Below, piece after piece: positions 23,691 to 34,665 of a DNA stretch of 42,636 nt (the stretch's first letter is position 1; every line of letters starts with the position of its first letter). Origin of the DNA: Chromera velia (Eukaryota > Sar > Chromeraceae); assembly GCA_018398765.1 (NCBI GenBank), contig JAHBMJ010000381.1, forward strand, positions 6,585 to 49,220. The letters run 5' to 3'. Made by a program: the position numbers and the translations under genes. The notes under the pieces were generated by a model. The model had not been told where the DNA came from and searched no databases. It saw nothing but the letters and a program-made list of their open reading frames with translations.

Positions 23691-24988
23691 GTCTTAACAC
23701 TATAGTCTTAATATCTAGCTCAGTTAGTTAGTTAGTTAGTTAGTTAGTTAGAAGATGCCTAACCCCAGTAACTGTTGGAGCGCTAAGCTCCCGGGCGGCA
23801 TATACATGCATGGTTGTTGTTTGTTAAGTCGCCGGTGGAGTTGATCAGTTAATCACTTTCTAGAATAGAAAGAGAAGCATCAAAGAGACAGAGCGTAGAA
23901 GCGATCGAATGACATTACAGATAAAGAGTTCAGATATACTTGCACCGGGGAGTGGACAGTTACAATCATTTAAATTAATGGATTCCAGCTCAGCCAGGCA
24001 GTGCAGGAATTCTCTTTCATCCAGCTACTTGGCACATGAAGAAAGTCTATGCATGAAGTCATCAACATACTGAATACAAGAATCATGTACACAGAGTTTG
24101 TGGTCGCTACATTCAAAAGACAGAGCACTGCTTTCGCCTTGTGGTTTAAATAAGAGCAGACGTAAGAAACCGAACAGAGAGCTGTCGGTTACTATGAGAA
24201 CAGATCGAGGGAGAGCAGAAAAGGAGTAGAGACTAGAGGCGGATTTATTGTAAAGAAGAAACATAAACATGCGATGAGAGGAGGGAAAAGCTTGTTGAAG
24301 GGGGGTGAGCTTGGCAAGAGGAGGGAAATGTGAAGAAGCGATATTAGCCCCCGCCCGCCGCGTGCAGACCTCTTCCATAACTGTATGTCTAGCTCTGCCC
24401 TTAAAAAAGAGAGAGCCGGTTCCATGAACTCTCTGTCACTGCTGTCCGCTGGTGCTAGGGTGTTGCAGCACTCCCACCCCTAACGAACAAACAAAATCCA
24501 GACCAGCCCAACGAAGCAGCCACAAGGAGGCTCTCAAAAACTCTGGACAAGTGTTTCTCTTCCAGCTTGGCACGTAGCATTGCAGCGGGAACGGTATGCA
24601 TGGTTTGTGAGAGCGAGCACCACCAGTCGGCCACTTTAGAGCAAAGCAGGGCTTTTGCAGGAAGCAGGCCGAAAATACACAGGGAGGGCAAACGAAGACT
24701 GCGAGCAGGCAGACGGCCAGACCAGCGTGCAAAACGGAGCTGCAAAGCATCGATTGCAAGAAGATCGGCATCACAAAGAGGGAAGGATTCGAGGCAGTAC
24801 AGTATAACAGAGGACCAACATGCTTTAAAAATAGTCATTTACGTATCTACACTGAGGGAATCTATGCTGGCAATCAGACCAAACACAGCCCCCAGCGTGC
24901 AGGAGGCCGAAGCAATACGCAATTCAACTGTCTCACTGAGGCTTCCCCCCTCAAAGAACAGGCACCCCAGGTACTTGTATTCCGTTGC

Positions 24989-26148
24989 CTATTCAACCTC
25001 TTTCCCTTCATATTGTAACACCACCACACTGGAGCTTTTCCCAAATGCAGAGGCAGACAGGCGAAGAATCTTTGTCTTTTTCAGATTAACTGTAAGTCTC
25101 CATTCTTTGCAATACTTCTCGAGAGCAGAGAATTTCTTTTGAAGGTCTGAGACGGAATGGCCAAGAAAGCAGAGATCGTCAGCATAACTCAAACTGTCCA
25201 GGATACAATCATCTAGCAAAACTCGCTCCGGCTCACTTTCTGGCTCCTCTCCACTGCCCGTTTCCATTTCAGAATCTAATATGTCTGCCCGCTCTCGCTC
25301 TACTGCCTCGCTGGTATGCCTTGCCTCGCTCTTCTAGCTCGCTCTTGCTTGCAGAACACACACGGGGGAGATCATTTATGTACAAAAGAAAAAGAATAGG
25401 CGAGAGGGCATCCCCTTGCTTCACTCCAGTGCCCTCCCAAAAATGTAGAGAGTCCCCGTCAACCTTGCCCCATACCTCTCTGTACATTTCACAGATCATG
25501 CAGATGTCTGCCTCACTCACACCTTCATTTCTCAGTTTCTGAATTAACTTTGCTCTCGGCACAGTGTCAAACGCCTTTGAAAAGTCAACAAAACCTGCTA
25601 ACAGAGCCTTTCTTTTCTTTTTACATGAAGAAACAACAGAGACAAGAGCACCGACCCCCTCTCTGAGGCTCGTTCCCACCCCTTCACGGAACCCTAGCTG
25701 TTTGAAGTTAAGACAGACCTGGGAATGCATACGGCAGTCCATCAGGAGGCCGAAAAGTTTTGCAAAAGGGTTTACAACATGGATTGGTCTCCATTCGTTA
25801 GGAGAGGGGGAAGCAGCCTGAGGGCCTTTCAGAACTAGGCAAATGTGCAAAACGTTCCATGAAGGAGGCCAGCAAGCATGAATATGCATCAGGGCTAGGC
25901 ATCAAATTAAATAAAACAAAAAGTAAAAAGCGGGAGAGAGCAGATTTGGCAAAGCAGAGATCTAGCTGTGCAAAAGAGATGCCTTCAAGGCCAGTAGCTT
26001 TCTTCTTGTTCATTTTCTTCAGGTGGGAAGAGATCTGGTGAAAAGAGAAGGGCAGAGCAGAGGGGTGGAAGGGAGGAGAGGCAGGGGGATGGACCAAAGG
26101 GAGAGGCTCCTTGTTCAGATCTTCAAAAACACCCGCCCAATAGTTCAA
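24989..26148 (-). pseudogene. LINE copy 1 reverse transcriptase domain
   Basis: Palm and finger motifs are clear: MNKKKATGLEGISFAQL, LNFKQLGFREG, FVDFSKAFDTVPR (first catalytic Asp), GVKQGDALSPILF and LSYADDL (catalytic Asp pair). An extra G near 25890 and a shift between INDLPRVC and YADD break the frame. The region between those motifs is unusually acidic. Confidence 0.88.
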
Positions 26149-26879
26149 AAATATGCGGGAGGACGGGCATGATACACCACCAGCCGACGAGGCGGCTTTC
26201 TTCTTCCTTTTCCAAAGGGAGAGAGGATCCTTGAGGAATTCTTCTTGAACCCTCTGTGCTTCTTTCTTCTTCTAAGCAGCCTGTTTGCGTTTAAAGAGGC
26301 TACGGCGGACCCGGAGTAGTCTCTGAAGGCGATCGAATTCCAATCCTCTCCCACCCATATCTCTCACCAACTTCCAAACGCGGTCCGCCTCTCTTACTTC
26401 CTTTTGTATGGACTTACATTCTTCATCAAACCAAGCCTCTTTCATTCTACGCTTAACCCCCAACCCAAACCTTGCTCCGTTCTTTTTCAGTTTCACAGGC
26501 CCAACGAGCAGTCGAGACCACTCCTGGACAAATCTGAGGAGGCAAGCATGACTGTCCTTGGCCCCCCCTTGCGGAGAAAAGAGGGGATCAGGCGAGTCAG
26601 GGGGGCAGAAGAGAAAGGGCGGGAGGATTCGGGAGGGGGAGGAGGGACAGGCGGCTCTACAAAAGGCTCAATCTAGTTGTGATATTCCCATAGACCCAGC
26701 CAGCGCTATTCTACGAATCTTTTGACTGCAGCTGCCAACAGTGCAAGCTCTTCATCTGATATGGGGGTGGAGCGGTTAGAACAGAAGAGCAAAGGGCATT
26801 CAGAGAGGTTCTGGTGGGGCAGAAGGGCGTCTTCTTGCTCTGGTTTGATTGAAGGGGGGCAGAGGGAAAAAGAGACAGA

Positions 26880-27953
26880 TGCGTGGTCAAGGGAGGCAAT
26901 ACCATCAAATTTAACCTTCTAATCAGCGATCTTCTTAACAACAGAGGGGTCAGTTAACATATAATCTATGACGGAGGTGGGCTTTGACATCTGCGACTGT
27001 CTGGAGTAATGCGTACAGAGACCAGGGAAGTCAAACTCTTTTCCACCCACTTTTTCTTTCAATCCGTTCAGGGGGACAAGGTTCGAATCGCTGCAGAGCT
27101 GAATAAAATTCTTTCCGCAGGGCTTGACTTCTTGTATACATTCAGAGGACCGTTTGAACAACGGTGTGTCTGCTTCAGTTTTGGGCCCCTCCCCTACAAT
27201 ACTACCATCTCCATTGCCTCCCCCCTCAAAAGGCTCCTCACTGCTACCAGACTCATTGGGCAGAAGAAGGAGATCTGTACAGGACCAGAGAAGATTCTCG
27301 GGTAAAAGGGAGCCTATATGTGTGTTGCAGTCCCCAACCACAACTCTATCGACATCCAGAGGGACCCCTCCAAAAAGGTTACTCAAATGGCCAGAGACCT
27401 TGTTGTCTCTGTGATCTAACCAGGAGCCAAGCAGGTAGACGCCAAAGATGTGAACCCTTCTAGAACCCCCTAACAGAACTTTTGTTTCCATTATACTGGG
27501 GCCGACCAACAAGATTTCAGGTTTCAATTCGCTCCATCTTTCTTCTTAAACTAACATACAAACTCCCCTAGTTTTCAATTCCCTGTCATGTGCTGCCCTA
27601 CGCGTGCCCAACTGCCGCCGGTACCATTCTCTGTAACAGTCACTGAAATTCTTTCCCTTCCACCCCTTACACAAAACGTCCCTCATAACCTCTGACATAT
27701 CTGTCAAGATTACAATATTGCAATCAATCTCATTTAGCCAACAAGCGAGGGAACCGTCCTCTTCCCTGGCCTTCAGGCCGGCAACATTTAGGGTAACAAT
27801 CTTTACTCTCCCATCCCGGGCCCTAATTGCAGCTAAAACCTTCCTTTCTACCATCTTCCTTCTCTCTCTCCAAAAAGCTCTTCTCAATTCTTCCGAATGC
27901 TTCAAATTATCTGCTGACTCCCACAAATACGAAAAAGCAGGGCCCCAATTTTA
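26880..27953 (-). pseudogene. LINE copy 1 endonuclease domain
   Basis: Apurinic-type endonuclease expected to nick the target for priming. Visible motifs: TLNVAGL, GVYLLGSW, VVVGDCNTH, SVIDYMLTD and, after the TAG at 26919-26921, LDHASVSFSL, which corresponds to the terminal (S)DH motif. A TAA at 27546-27548 splits the domain at LV-stop-EERW. The same two stops are present in copy 2. Confidence 0.82.
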
Positions 27954-28296
27954 ATCCATATAATACTCCCTCTACTCCCCTTCATTGATGTGAGTGTCTA
28001 ACACCTACACCACCTCCCACTCCGTCTCCAAAGCAACCAAGCCCCCTGCTTCCCCCGGCTGATCTAGCTGAGACTCTCGGGACGCGACGCCTGCCCTCTT
28101 GCTTTCTCTTCTTTTCTTCCCCCTTCCTTTTCTACGATTCTTCCTCTCTGCCCCACATAAAAGAGACGGATCCAAATAAAAAGACTCTAGAGAGGCTTAG
28201 CTGCAGGGGGGGGAAGAAGACAAAAAGTCAGGTACGATATCAGAGGCAAGAGGGGAGAGAGTCGAGTCGGAAAGAGAGGAGAGGGACTTACCTGCA

Positions 28297-28469
28297 GTCC
28301 TTCATAAATATTCATATGCAAGCTCTAAGCAGGCCGATACTAACCGATACTTGGCCGTTTGAGAAAGAACCGATAGTCGATACTTCAATACCGATACCGA
28401 TACGATACGATACAATATCAATACGATAGCTATCCCTAGTCTTAATACTATAGTCTTAATATCTAGCTC
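28297..28469. repeat. 173-bp direct repeat, 5' side of LINE copy 1
   Basis: Matches 23549-23721, the right 142 bp of the MITE plus 31 bp of its flank (through ATCTAGCTC). The two arms differ by roughly a tenth, more than the same arm compared between tandem units, so this duplication is older than the tandem one. Confidence 0.85.
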
Positions 28470-29978
28470 TCTCTCTCTATATATATATATAATATATATA
28501 CATATAGTATTAATTTATATTGATTTTTTCTTTATTTGGTCTAGTAGTATTCAGTATATGACTCGAAAAAACCTGGTATTAGGCTGGTAATAAACTGTAT
28601 AAGGTAGTGACCATAATATATAACCGAGCAGGCCGGCCAACTTGAAGGACGTCTGATGTGCTAGCTGATGCTTCTTTTTAAGTTTAGAAGCTGGACCTAG
28701 AGCTGGATATCGGATATTCGCTAGGATATTCCAATCATATTCGGCAGTGAATTGACACTAAACTCGGCATTAGGGCCAGGGCTAGCCTAAGGGCCAATCC
28801 TCTGGACATCGTACATAACTTCTTATCGGAGGCCTAGTCGGAGGCTCATCTTATTAATAATATTAAGTATAAATCCTATATTTATTATGCTAAAATAATT
28901 TTTGTGAATCACATTGCTAGTTACATTGATAATTATAATATCTCAGCCAAGCTAATTATCATGGTGCGTCGTCTTGAGGTGCCTCGTGGTGACTCAAACA
29001 TGTGGTAGATGCTCTGCAGGCGCAGGCATTTCTGGGCAGTTTGTGACAACAGGCAGATTGATGCAAAAGAGGAGAGGAGCAAACAGAAACAAGTGAAGGG
29101 GGGCAAAGAAGTCACCCCGAGCGGGAGAGACACAACGGAAAGAAGAGAGGGAGGGAATATGTTGGTATAGATTATGACTGCACAGATGTTGTGTGGCTGG
29201 CTGGCTATCGAATTCACGAAAGAAGGAAAAAGAGGGTGGCAGAGAGAGAGAGTTCCGTGACGCTTCCGGTCCCTCTGTCTGCCCATCTCTTTTCTTCTCT
29301 TCCTTCTTTCAAGTTACCTGTGAAGTTGTCCTGCCTGCATGCAAGCACAATTTGATCCACATACATCCAAGCTGAGCAAGACTCGGACAAGTTCCCGGTC
29401 TACGAGTTGTCCAAATGTTTGCTTTTTCTAACTTAAAGTCATTCTTTCTCAGACTGCCTGTACTTCGATTAACGCATTTGTTGATCGCTTTCTCTCTGAG
29501 TTGCCGGGCGATGAGAAGAGAAAGCAAAGAAAGCAATGTTGATGCAAGTGCTTCCTTTTTTCATCATCTGTGCAAGTGTGGTGGTTAGCTGCTGATGCTT
29601 CAAAGAGAAAGACCTGTTGACGCTACACGTACAGTGTCTTAAAAAAAAAGAGTGAACATTGAAAAACCACTCACTTGGACTAGGACTTGGCTAGGGACTT
29701 GGATAGACTTGGAATGCCAAGTGGCTGAAAGACGCGCTACAAGCGGGCTTTATACGCACTGGTGTGCAAATAACTATATAAAATATGAGAACTTCCATTC
29801 AAAATGGATCTGTTCATACCTATAGGCTATAGCTAAGATCGAAAAGGGCATTTGAAGGTGGTATCACAGTGCTTACAACATTAAATTCTACATCAAATTG
29901 TCATCAATTAAGGTGTTTACTTATGATATAATTATACTGCTAGTACCCATATAAAAAAATGCTGAAATTGGTCTTAAC

Positions 29979-30404
29979 TAGGGATAGCTATCGTATTGTA
30001 TCGGTATCGTATCGGAATTTAACGTTCTAAACAAAGGGGGTATCTTCGATAATTTTGATACTGACATAAAATTTTTAGCGTACGAGGCTAAAACCTATAG
30101 TGCAAACAGTATCATTCGTCAAACTAAAAACTTTTTGTAAAAACCTCATGTTTTTAAAGAGTCAACTTTACTTAGAAAATGGGCTTCGAAACGTTTAGAA
30201 GGCTAAACTACCCCCCTAACCCCCCCTTTTAAAAGAGTCAACACATCATCAGATTAGTAGTAGTCCTTCACAAATATTCACATGCAAGCTCTAAGCAGGC
30301 CGATACTAACCGATACTCGGCCGCTCGAGAAAGAACCGATAGTCAATACTTTGATACCGATACCAATATAATACGATACGATATCGATACAATAGCTATC
30401 CCTA
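29979..30404. mobile_element. hAT-like MITE, unit 2 copy (intact, 426 bp)
   Basis: Uninterrupted counterpart of the MITE at 22009. Ends TAGGGATAGCTATCGTATTG and its near-complement are flanked by GTCTTAAC at 29971-29978 and 30405-30412. The interior contains the single GTACGAGG that is the empty target of the 1248-bp element in unit 1. Confidence 0.88.
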
Positions 30405-31710
30405 GTCTTAACACTATAGTCTTAATATCTAGCTCAGTTAGTTAGTTAGTTAGTTAGTTAGTTAATTAGTTAGAAGATGCCTAACCCCAGTAACTGTTGG
30501 AGTGCTAAGCTCCCGGGCGGCACATATATGCATGGTTGTTGTTTGTTAAGTTGCCGGTGGAGTTGATCAGTTAATCACTTTCTAGAATAGAAAGAGAGGC
30601 ATCAAAGAGACAGAGCGTAGAAGCGATCGAATGACATTACAGATAAAGAGTTCAGATGTACTTGTACCGGGGAGTGGATAGTTACAATCATTTAAATTAA
30701 TGGATTCCAGCTTAGCCAAGCAGTGCAGGAATTCTCTTTCATCCAGCTACTTGGCATATGAAGAAAGTCTATGCATGAAGTCATTAACATACCGAATACA
30801 AGAATCATGTACACAGAGTTTGTGGTCGTTACATTCAAAAGACAGAGCACTGCTTTCGCCTTGTGGGTTAAATGAGAGCAGACGTAAGAAACCGAACAGA
30901 GAGCTGTCGGTTACTATGAGAGCAGATCGAGGGAGAGCAGAAAAAGAGTAAAGACCAAAGGTAGATTTATTGCAAAGAAGAAACACAAACATGCGATGAG
31001 AGGAGGGAAAAGCTTGTTGAAGGGGGGTGAGCTTGGCAAGAGGAGGGAAATGTGAAGAAGCGATATTAGCCCCCGCCCGCCGCGTGCAGACCTCTTCCAC
31101 AACTGTATGTCTAGCTCTACCCTTAAAGAAGAGAAAGCCAGTTCCATGAACTCTCTGTCACTGCTGTCCGCTGGTGCTAGGGTGTTGCAGCACTCCCACC
31201 CCTAATGAACAAACAAAATCCAGACCAGTCCAACGAAGCAGCTGCAAGGAGGCTCTCGAAAACTCTGGACAAGTGTTTCCCTTCCAGCCTGGTACGCAGC
31301 ATTGCAACAGGAACGGTATGCATGGTTTGCGAGAGCGAGCACCACCAACCGGCCACTCTAGAGCAAAGCAGGGCTTTTACAGTAAGCAGGCCGAAAATAC
31401 ACAGGGAGGGCAAACGAAGACTGCGAGCAGACAGACGGCCAGACCAGCGTGCAAAACGGAGCTGCAAAGCATCGATTGCAAGAAGATCAGCATCATAAAG
31501 AGGGAAGGATTCGAGGCAGTATAGTGTGACAGGGGACCAACACGCTTTAAAAATAATCATCTGCGTATCTACACTGAGGAGATCTATGCTGGCAATCAGA
31601 CCAAACACAGCCCCCAAGGCGCAGGAGGCCAAAGCAATATGCAATTCAACTATCTCACTAAGGCTTCCCCCCTCAAAGAACAGGCACCCCAGGTACTTGT
31701 ATTCCGTTGC

Positions 31711-32818
31711 CTATTCAACCTCTTTCCCTTCATATTGTAATACTACCACACTGGAGCTTTTCCCAAATGCAGAGGCAGACAGGCAAAGAATCTTTGTCTT
31801 TTTCAGATTAACTGTAAGTTTCCATTCTTTGCAATACTTCTCGAGAGCAGAGAATTTCTTTTGAAGGTCTGAGACGGAATGGCCAAGAAAGCAGAGATCG
31901 TCAGCATAACCCAAACTGTCCAGGATACAATCATCTAGCAAAACTCGCTCCGGCTCGCTTTCTGGCTCCTCTCCACTGCCCGTTTCTATTTCAGAATCTA
32001 ATATGTCTGCCCGCTCTCGCTCTACTGCCTTGCTGGTATGCCTTGCCTCGCTCTTCTAGCTCGCTCTTGCTTGTAGAACACACACGGGGGAGATTATTTA
32101 TGTACAGAAGAAAAAGAATAGGCAAGAGGGCATCCCTTTGCTTCACTCCAGTGCCCTCTCGAAAATGTAGAGAGTCCCCGTCAACCTTGCCCCATACCTC
32201 TCTGTACATTTCACAGATCATGCAGATGTCTGCCTCACTCACACCCTCATTTCTCAGTTTCTGAATTAACTTTGCTCTCGGCACAGTATCAAATGCCTTT
32301 GAAAAGTCAACAAAACCTGCCAACAGAGCCTTTCTTTTCTTTTTGTACGAAGAAACAACAGAGGCAAGAGCACCAACCCCCTCTCTGAGGCTCGTTCCCA
32401 CCCCTTTACGGAACCCTAGCTGTTTGAAGTTAAGACGGACCTGGGAACGCACACGGCAGTCCATCAGGAGGCCAAAAAGTTTTGCAAAAGGGTTTACAAC
32501 ATGGATTGGTCTCCATTCATTAGGAGAGGGGGAAGCAGCCTGAGGGCCTTTCAGAACTAGGCAAATGCGCAAAACGTTTCATGAAGGAGGCCAGCAAGCA
32601 TGAATATGCATCAGGCTAGGCATCAGGTTAAATAAAACAAAAAGTAAAAAGCGGGAGAGGGCAGATTCGGCAAAGCAGAGATCTAGTTGTGCAAAAGAGA
32701 TGCCTTCAAGGCTAGCAGCTTTCTTCTTGTTCATTTTCTTCAGGTAGGAAGAGATATAGTAAAAAGAGAAGGGCAGAGCAGAGGAGTGGAAGGGAGGAGA
32801 GGCAGGGAGATGGACCAA
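31711..32818 (-). pseudogene. LINE copy 2 reverse transcriptase domain
   Basis: Motifs FVDFSKAFDTVPR and LGYADDL are intact; GVKQGDALSP has become GVKQRDALLP, so this copy is decayed. It lacks the extra G of copy 1 near MPSL/MHI, showing that the ancestor was open there. Confidence 0.85.
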
Positions 32819-33589
32819 AGGGAGAGGCTCCTTGTTTGGATCTTCAAAAACACCCGCCCAATAGTTCGAAAATGCGCGGAAGGACGGGCATGATACACCA
32901 CCAGCCGATGAGGCGGCTTTCTTCTTCCTTTTCCAAAGGGAGAGAGGATCTTTGAGGAATTCTTCTTGAACCCTCTGTGCTTTTTTCTTCTTCTAAGCAG
33001 CCTGTTTGCGTTTAAAAAGGCTACGGCGGACCCGGAGTGGCGATCGAATTCCAATCCTCTCCCACCTACATCTGTCACCAACTTCCAAACGCGGTCTGCC
33101 TCTCTCACTTCCTTTTGCATGGACTTGCATTCTTCATTAAACCAAGCCTCTTTCATTCTACGCTTAACCCCCGACCCAAACCCTGCTCCGTTCTTTTTCA
33201 GTTTCACAGGCCCAACGAGCAGTCAAAACCACTCCTGGATAAATCTGAGGAGGCAAGCGTGACTGTCCTTGGCCCCCCCTTGCGGGGAAAAGAGGGGATC
33301 AGGCGAGTCAGAGGGGTCAGAAGAGAAAGGGCGGGAGGATTTGGGAGGAGGAGGAGGGACAGGCGGCTCTACAAAAGGCTTAATCTAGTTGTGATATTCC
33401 CATAGACCCGGCCAGCGTTGTTCTGTGAAACTTTTGACTGCAGCTGCCAATGGTGCAAGCTCTTCATCTGATATGAGGGTGGAGCGGTTAGAACAGAAGA
33501 GCAAAGGGCATTCAGAGATGTTCTGGTGGGGCGGAAGGGCGTCTTCTTGCTCTGGTTTGATTGGAGGGGGGCAAAGGGAAAAAGAGACA

Positions 33590-34665
33590 GATGCGTGGTC
33601 GAGGGAGGCAATGCCATCAAATTTAACCTTCTAATCAGCGATCTTCTTAACAACAAAGGGGTCAGTCAACATATAATCTATGACGGAGGTGGGCTTTGAC
33701 ATCCGCGACTGTCTGGAGTAATGCGTACAGAGACCAGGGAAGTCAAACTCTTTTCCACCCACTTTTTCTTTCAATCCGTTCAGGGGGACAAGGTTCGAAT
33801 CGCTGCAGAGCTGAATAAAATTCTTTCCGCAGGGCTTGACTTCTTGTATACATTCAGAAGACCGTTTGAACAACGGTATGTCTGCTTCAGTTTCGGGCCC
33901 CTCCCCCATAATACCACCATCTCCATTGCCTCCCCCCTCAAAAAGCTCCTCACTGCTACCAGACTTATTGGGCAGAAGGAGGAGATCTGTATGGGACTAG
34001 AGAAGATTCTCAGATAAAAGGGAGCCTGTATGCGTGTTGCAGTCCCCAACCACAACTCTATCGACATCCAGAGGGACCCCTCCAAAAAGGTCACTCAAAT
34101 GGTCAGAGACCTTGCTGTCTCTATAATCTAACCAGGAGCCAAGCAGGTAGACGCCAAAGATGTGAACCTTTCTAGAACCCCCCAACAAAACTTTTGTTTC
34201 CACTATACTGGGGCCGACCAACAAAATTTCAGGTTTCAATTCGCTCCATCTTTCTTCTTAAACTAACACACAAACTCCCCCAGTTTTCAATTCCCTGTCA
34301 TGTGCTGCCCTACGCGTGCCCAACTGCCGCCGGTACCATTCTCTGTAACAGTCACTGAAATTCTTTCCCTTCCACCCCTTGCACGAAACGTCCCTCATAA
34401 CCTCTGACATATCTGTTAAGATTACAATATTGCAATCAATCTCATTTAGCCAACGAGCGAGGGAACCGTCCTCTTCCCTGGCCTTCAGGCCGGCGACATT
34501 TAGGGTAACAATCTTTACTCTCCCATCCCGGGCCCTAATTACGGCTAAAACCTTCCTTTCTACCATCTTCCTTCTCTCTCTCCAAAAAGCTCTTCTCAAC
34601 TCTTCCGAATGCTTCAAATTATCTGCTGACTCCCACAAATGCGAAAAAGCAGGGCCCCAATTTTA
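33590..34665 (-). pseudogene. LINE copy 2 endonuclease domain
   Basis: Same AP-endonuclease motifs as copy 1 (TLNVAGL, VVVGDCNTH, SVIDYMLTD, LDHASV), with the same TAA at 34258-34260 and TAG at 33631-33633 inside the domain. Most differences from copy 1 change the amino acid, as expected for neutral decay after duplication. Confidence 0.8.

Larger units (their letters stand above)
23722..28296 (-). mobile_element. LINE (non-LTR retrotransposon), copy 1
   Basis: The element reads right to left. Its 3' end is a (CTAA)n tail, seen on the plus strand as TTAG repeats at 23722-23752. The 5' end meets the flanking repeat at 28296 with the frame already open, so it may be 5'-truncated. It encodes an AP endonuclease and a reverse transcriptase in one frame. 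It is flanked by 173-bp direct repeats (23549-23721 and 28297-28469). Confidence 0.9.
23845..28296 (-). pseudogene. LINE copy 1 polyprotein (endonuclease + RT), broken by TAA/TAG codons
   Basis: One frame can be followed from 28296: Ser/Pro/basic N-terminus, AP endonuclease (TLNVAGL near 27785; VVVGDCNTH; SVIDYMLTD; LDHASV past a TAG), linker, reverse transcriptase (NKKKATGLEG, FVDFSKAFDTV, GVKQGDALSP, LSYADDL), thumb (EYKYLG) and C-terminal region. In-frame TAA/TAG occur at 28197, 28005, 27972, 27951, 27546, 26919, 26706, 26674, 26272, 24989, 24839, 24025 and about 23860 (leftmost bases). No in-frame TGA was found in this copy before the TGA at 23845-23847, close to the tail. Frame slips occur near 26610 and 25870 (this copy only) and near 25300 and 24485 (both copies). 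Under the standard code it is dead. Confidence 0.8.
21003..28959. repeat. Tandem unit 1 of a ~7-8 kb segmental duplication
   Basis: The segment starting CATGGTGCGTCGTCTTGAGG at 21003 starts again at 28960 and the two run in parallel to the tail GCTAATTAT at 28959 and 35663. Order inside: about 1 kb of unclassified DNA, MITE, antisense LINE, about 490 bases of AT-rich tail. Unit 1 is longer than unit 2 by about 1.25 kb because of the 1248-bp insertion at 22118. In about 300 bases of LINE endonuclease compared by hand I counted nine differences, all transitions. Confidence 0.95.

Noticed and set aside
23722..23752. (TTAG)n run considered as an interstitial telomere repeat
   Set aside because: It sits exactly at the LINE 3' boundary in both copies and is the (CTAA)n tail of the antisense element.
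26272..26274. Treating each open piece of the LINE as a separate gene
   Set aside because: The pieces are one frame interrupted by TAA/TAG, with domain order EN then RT kept across them.
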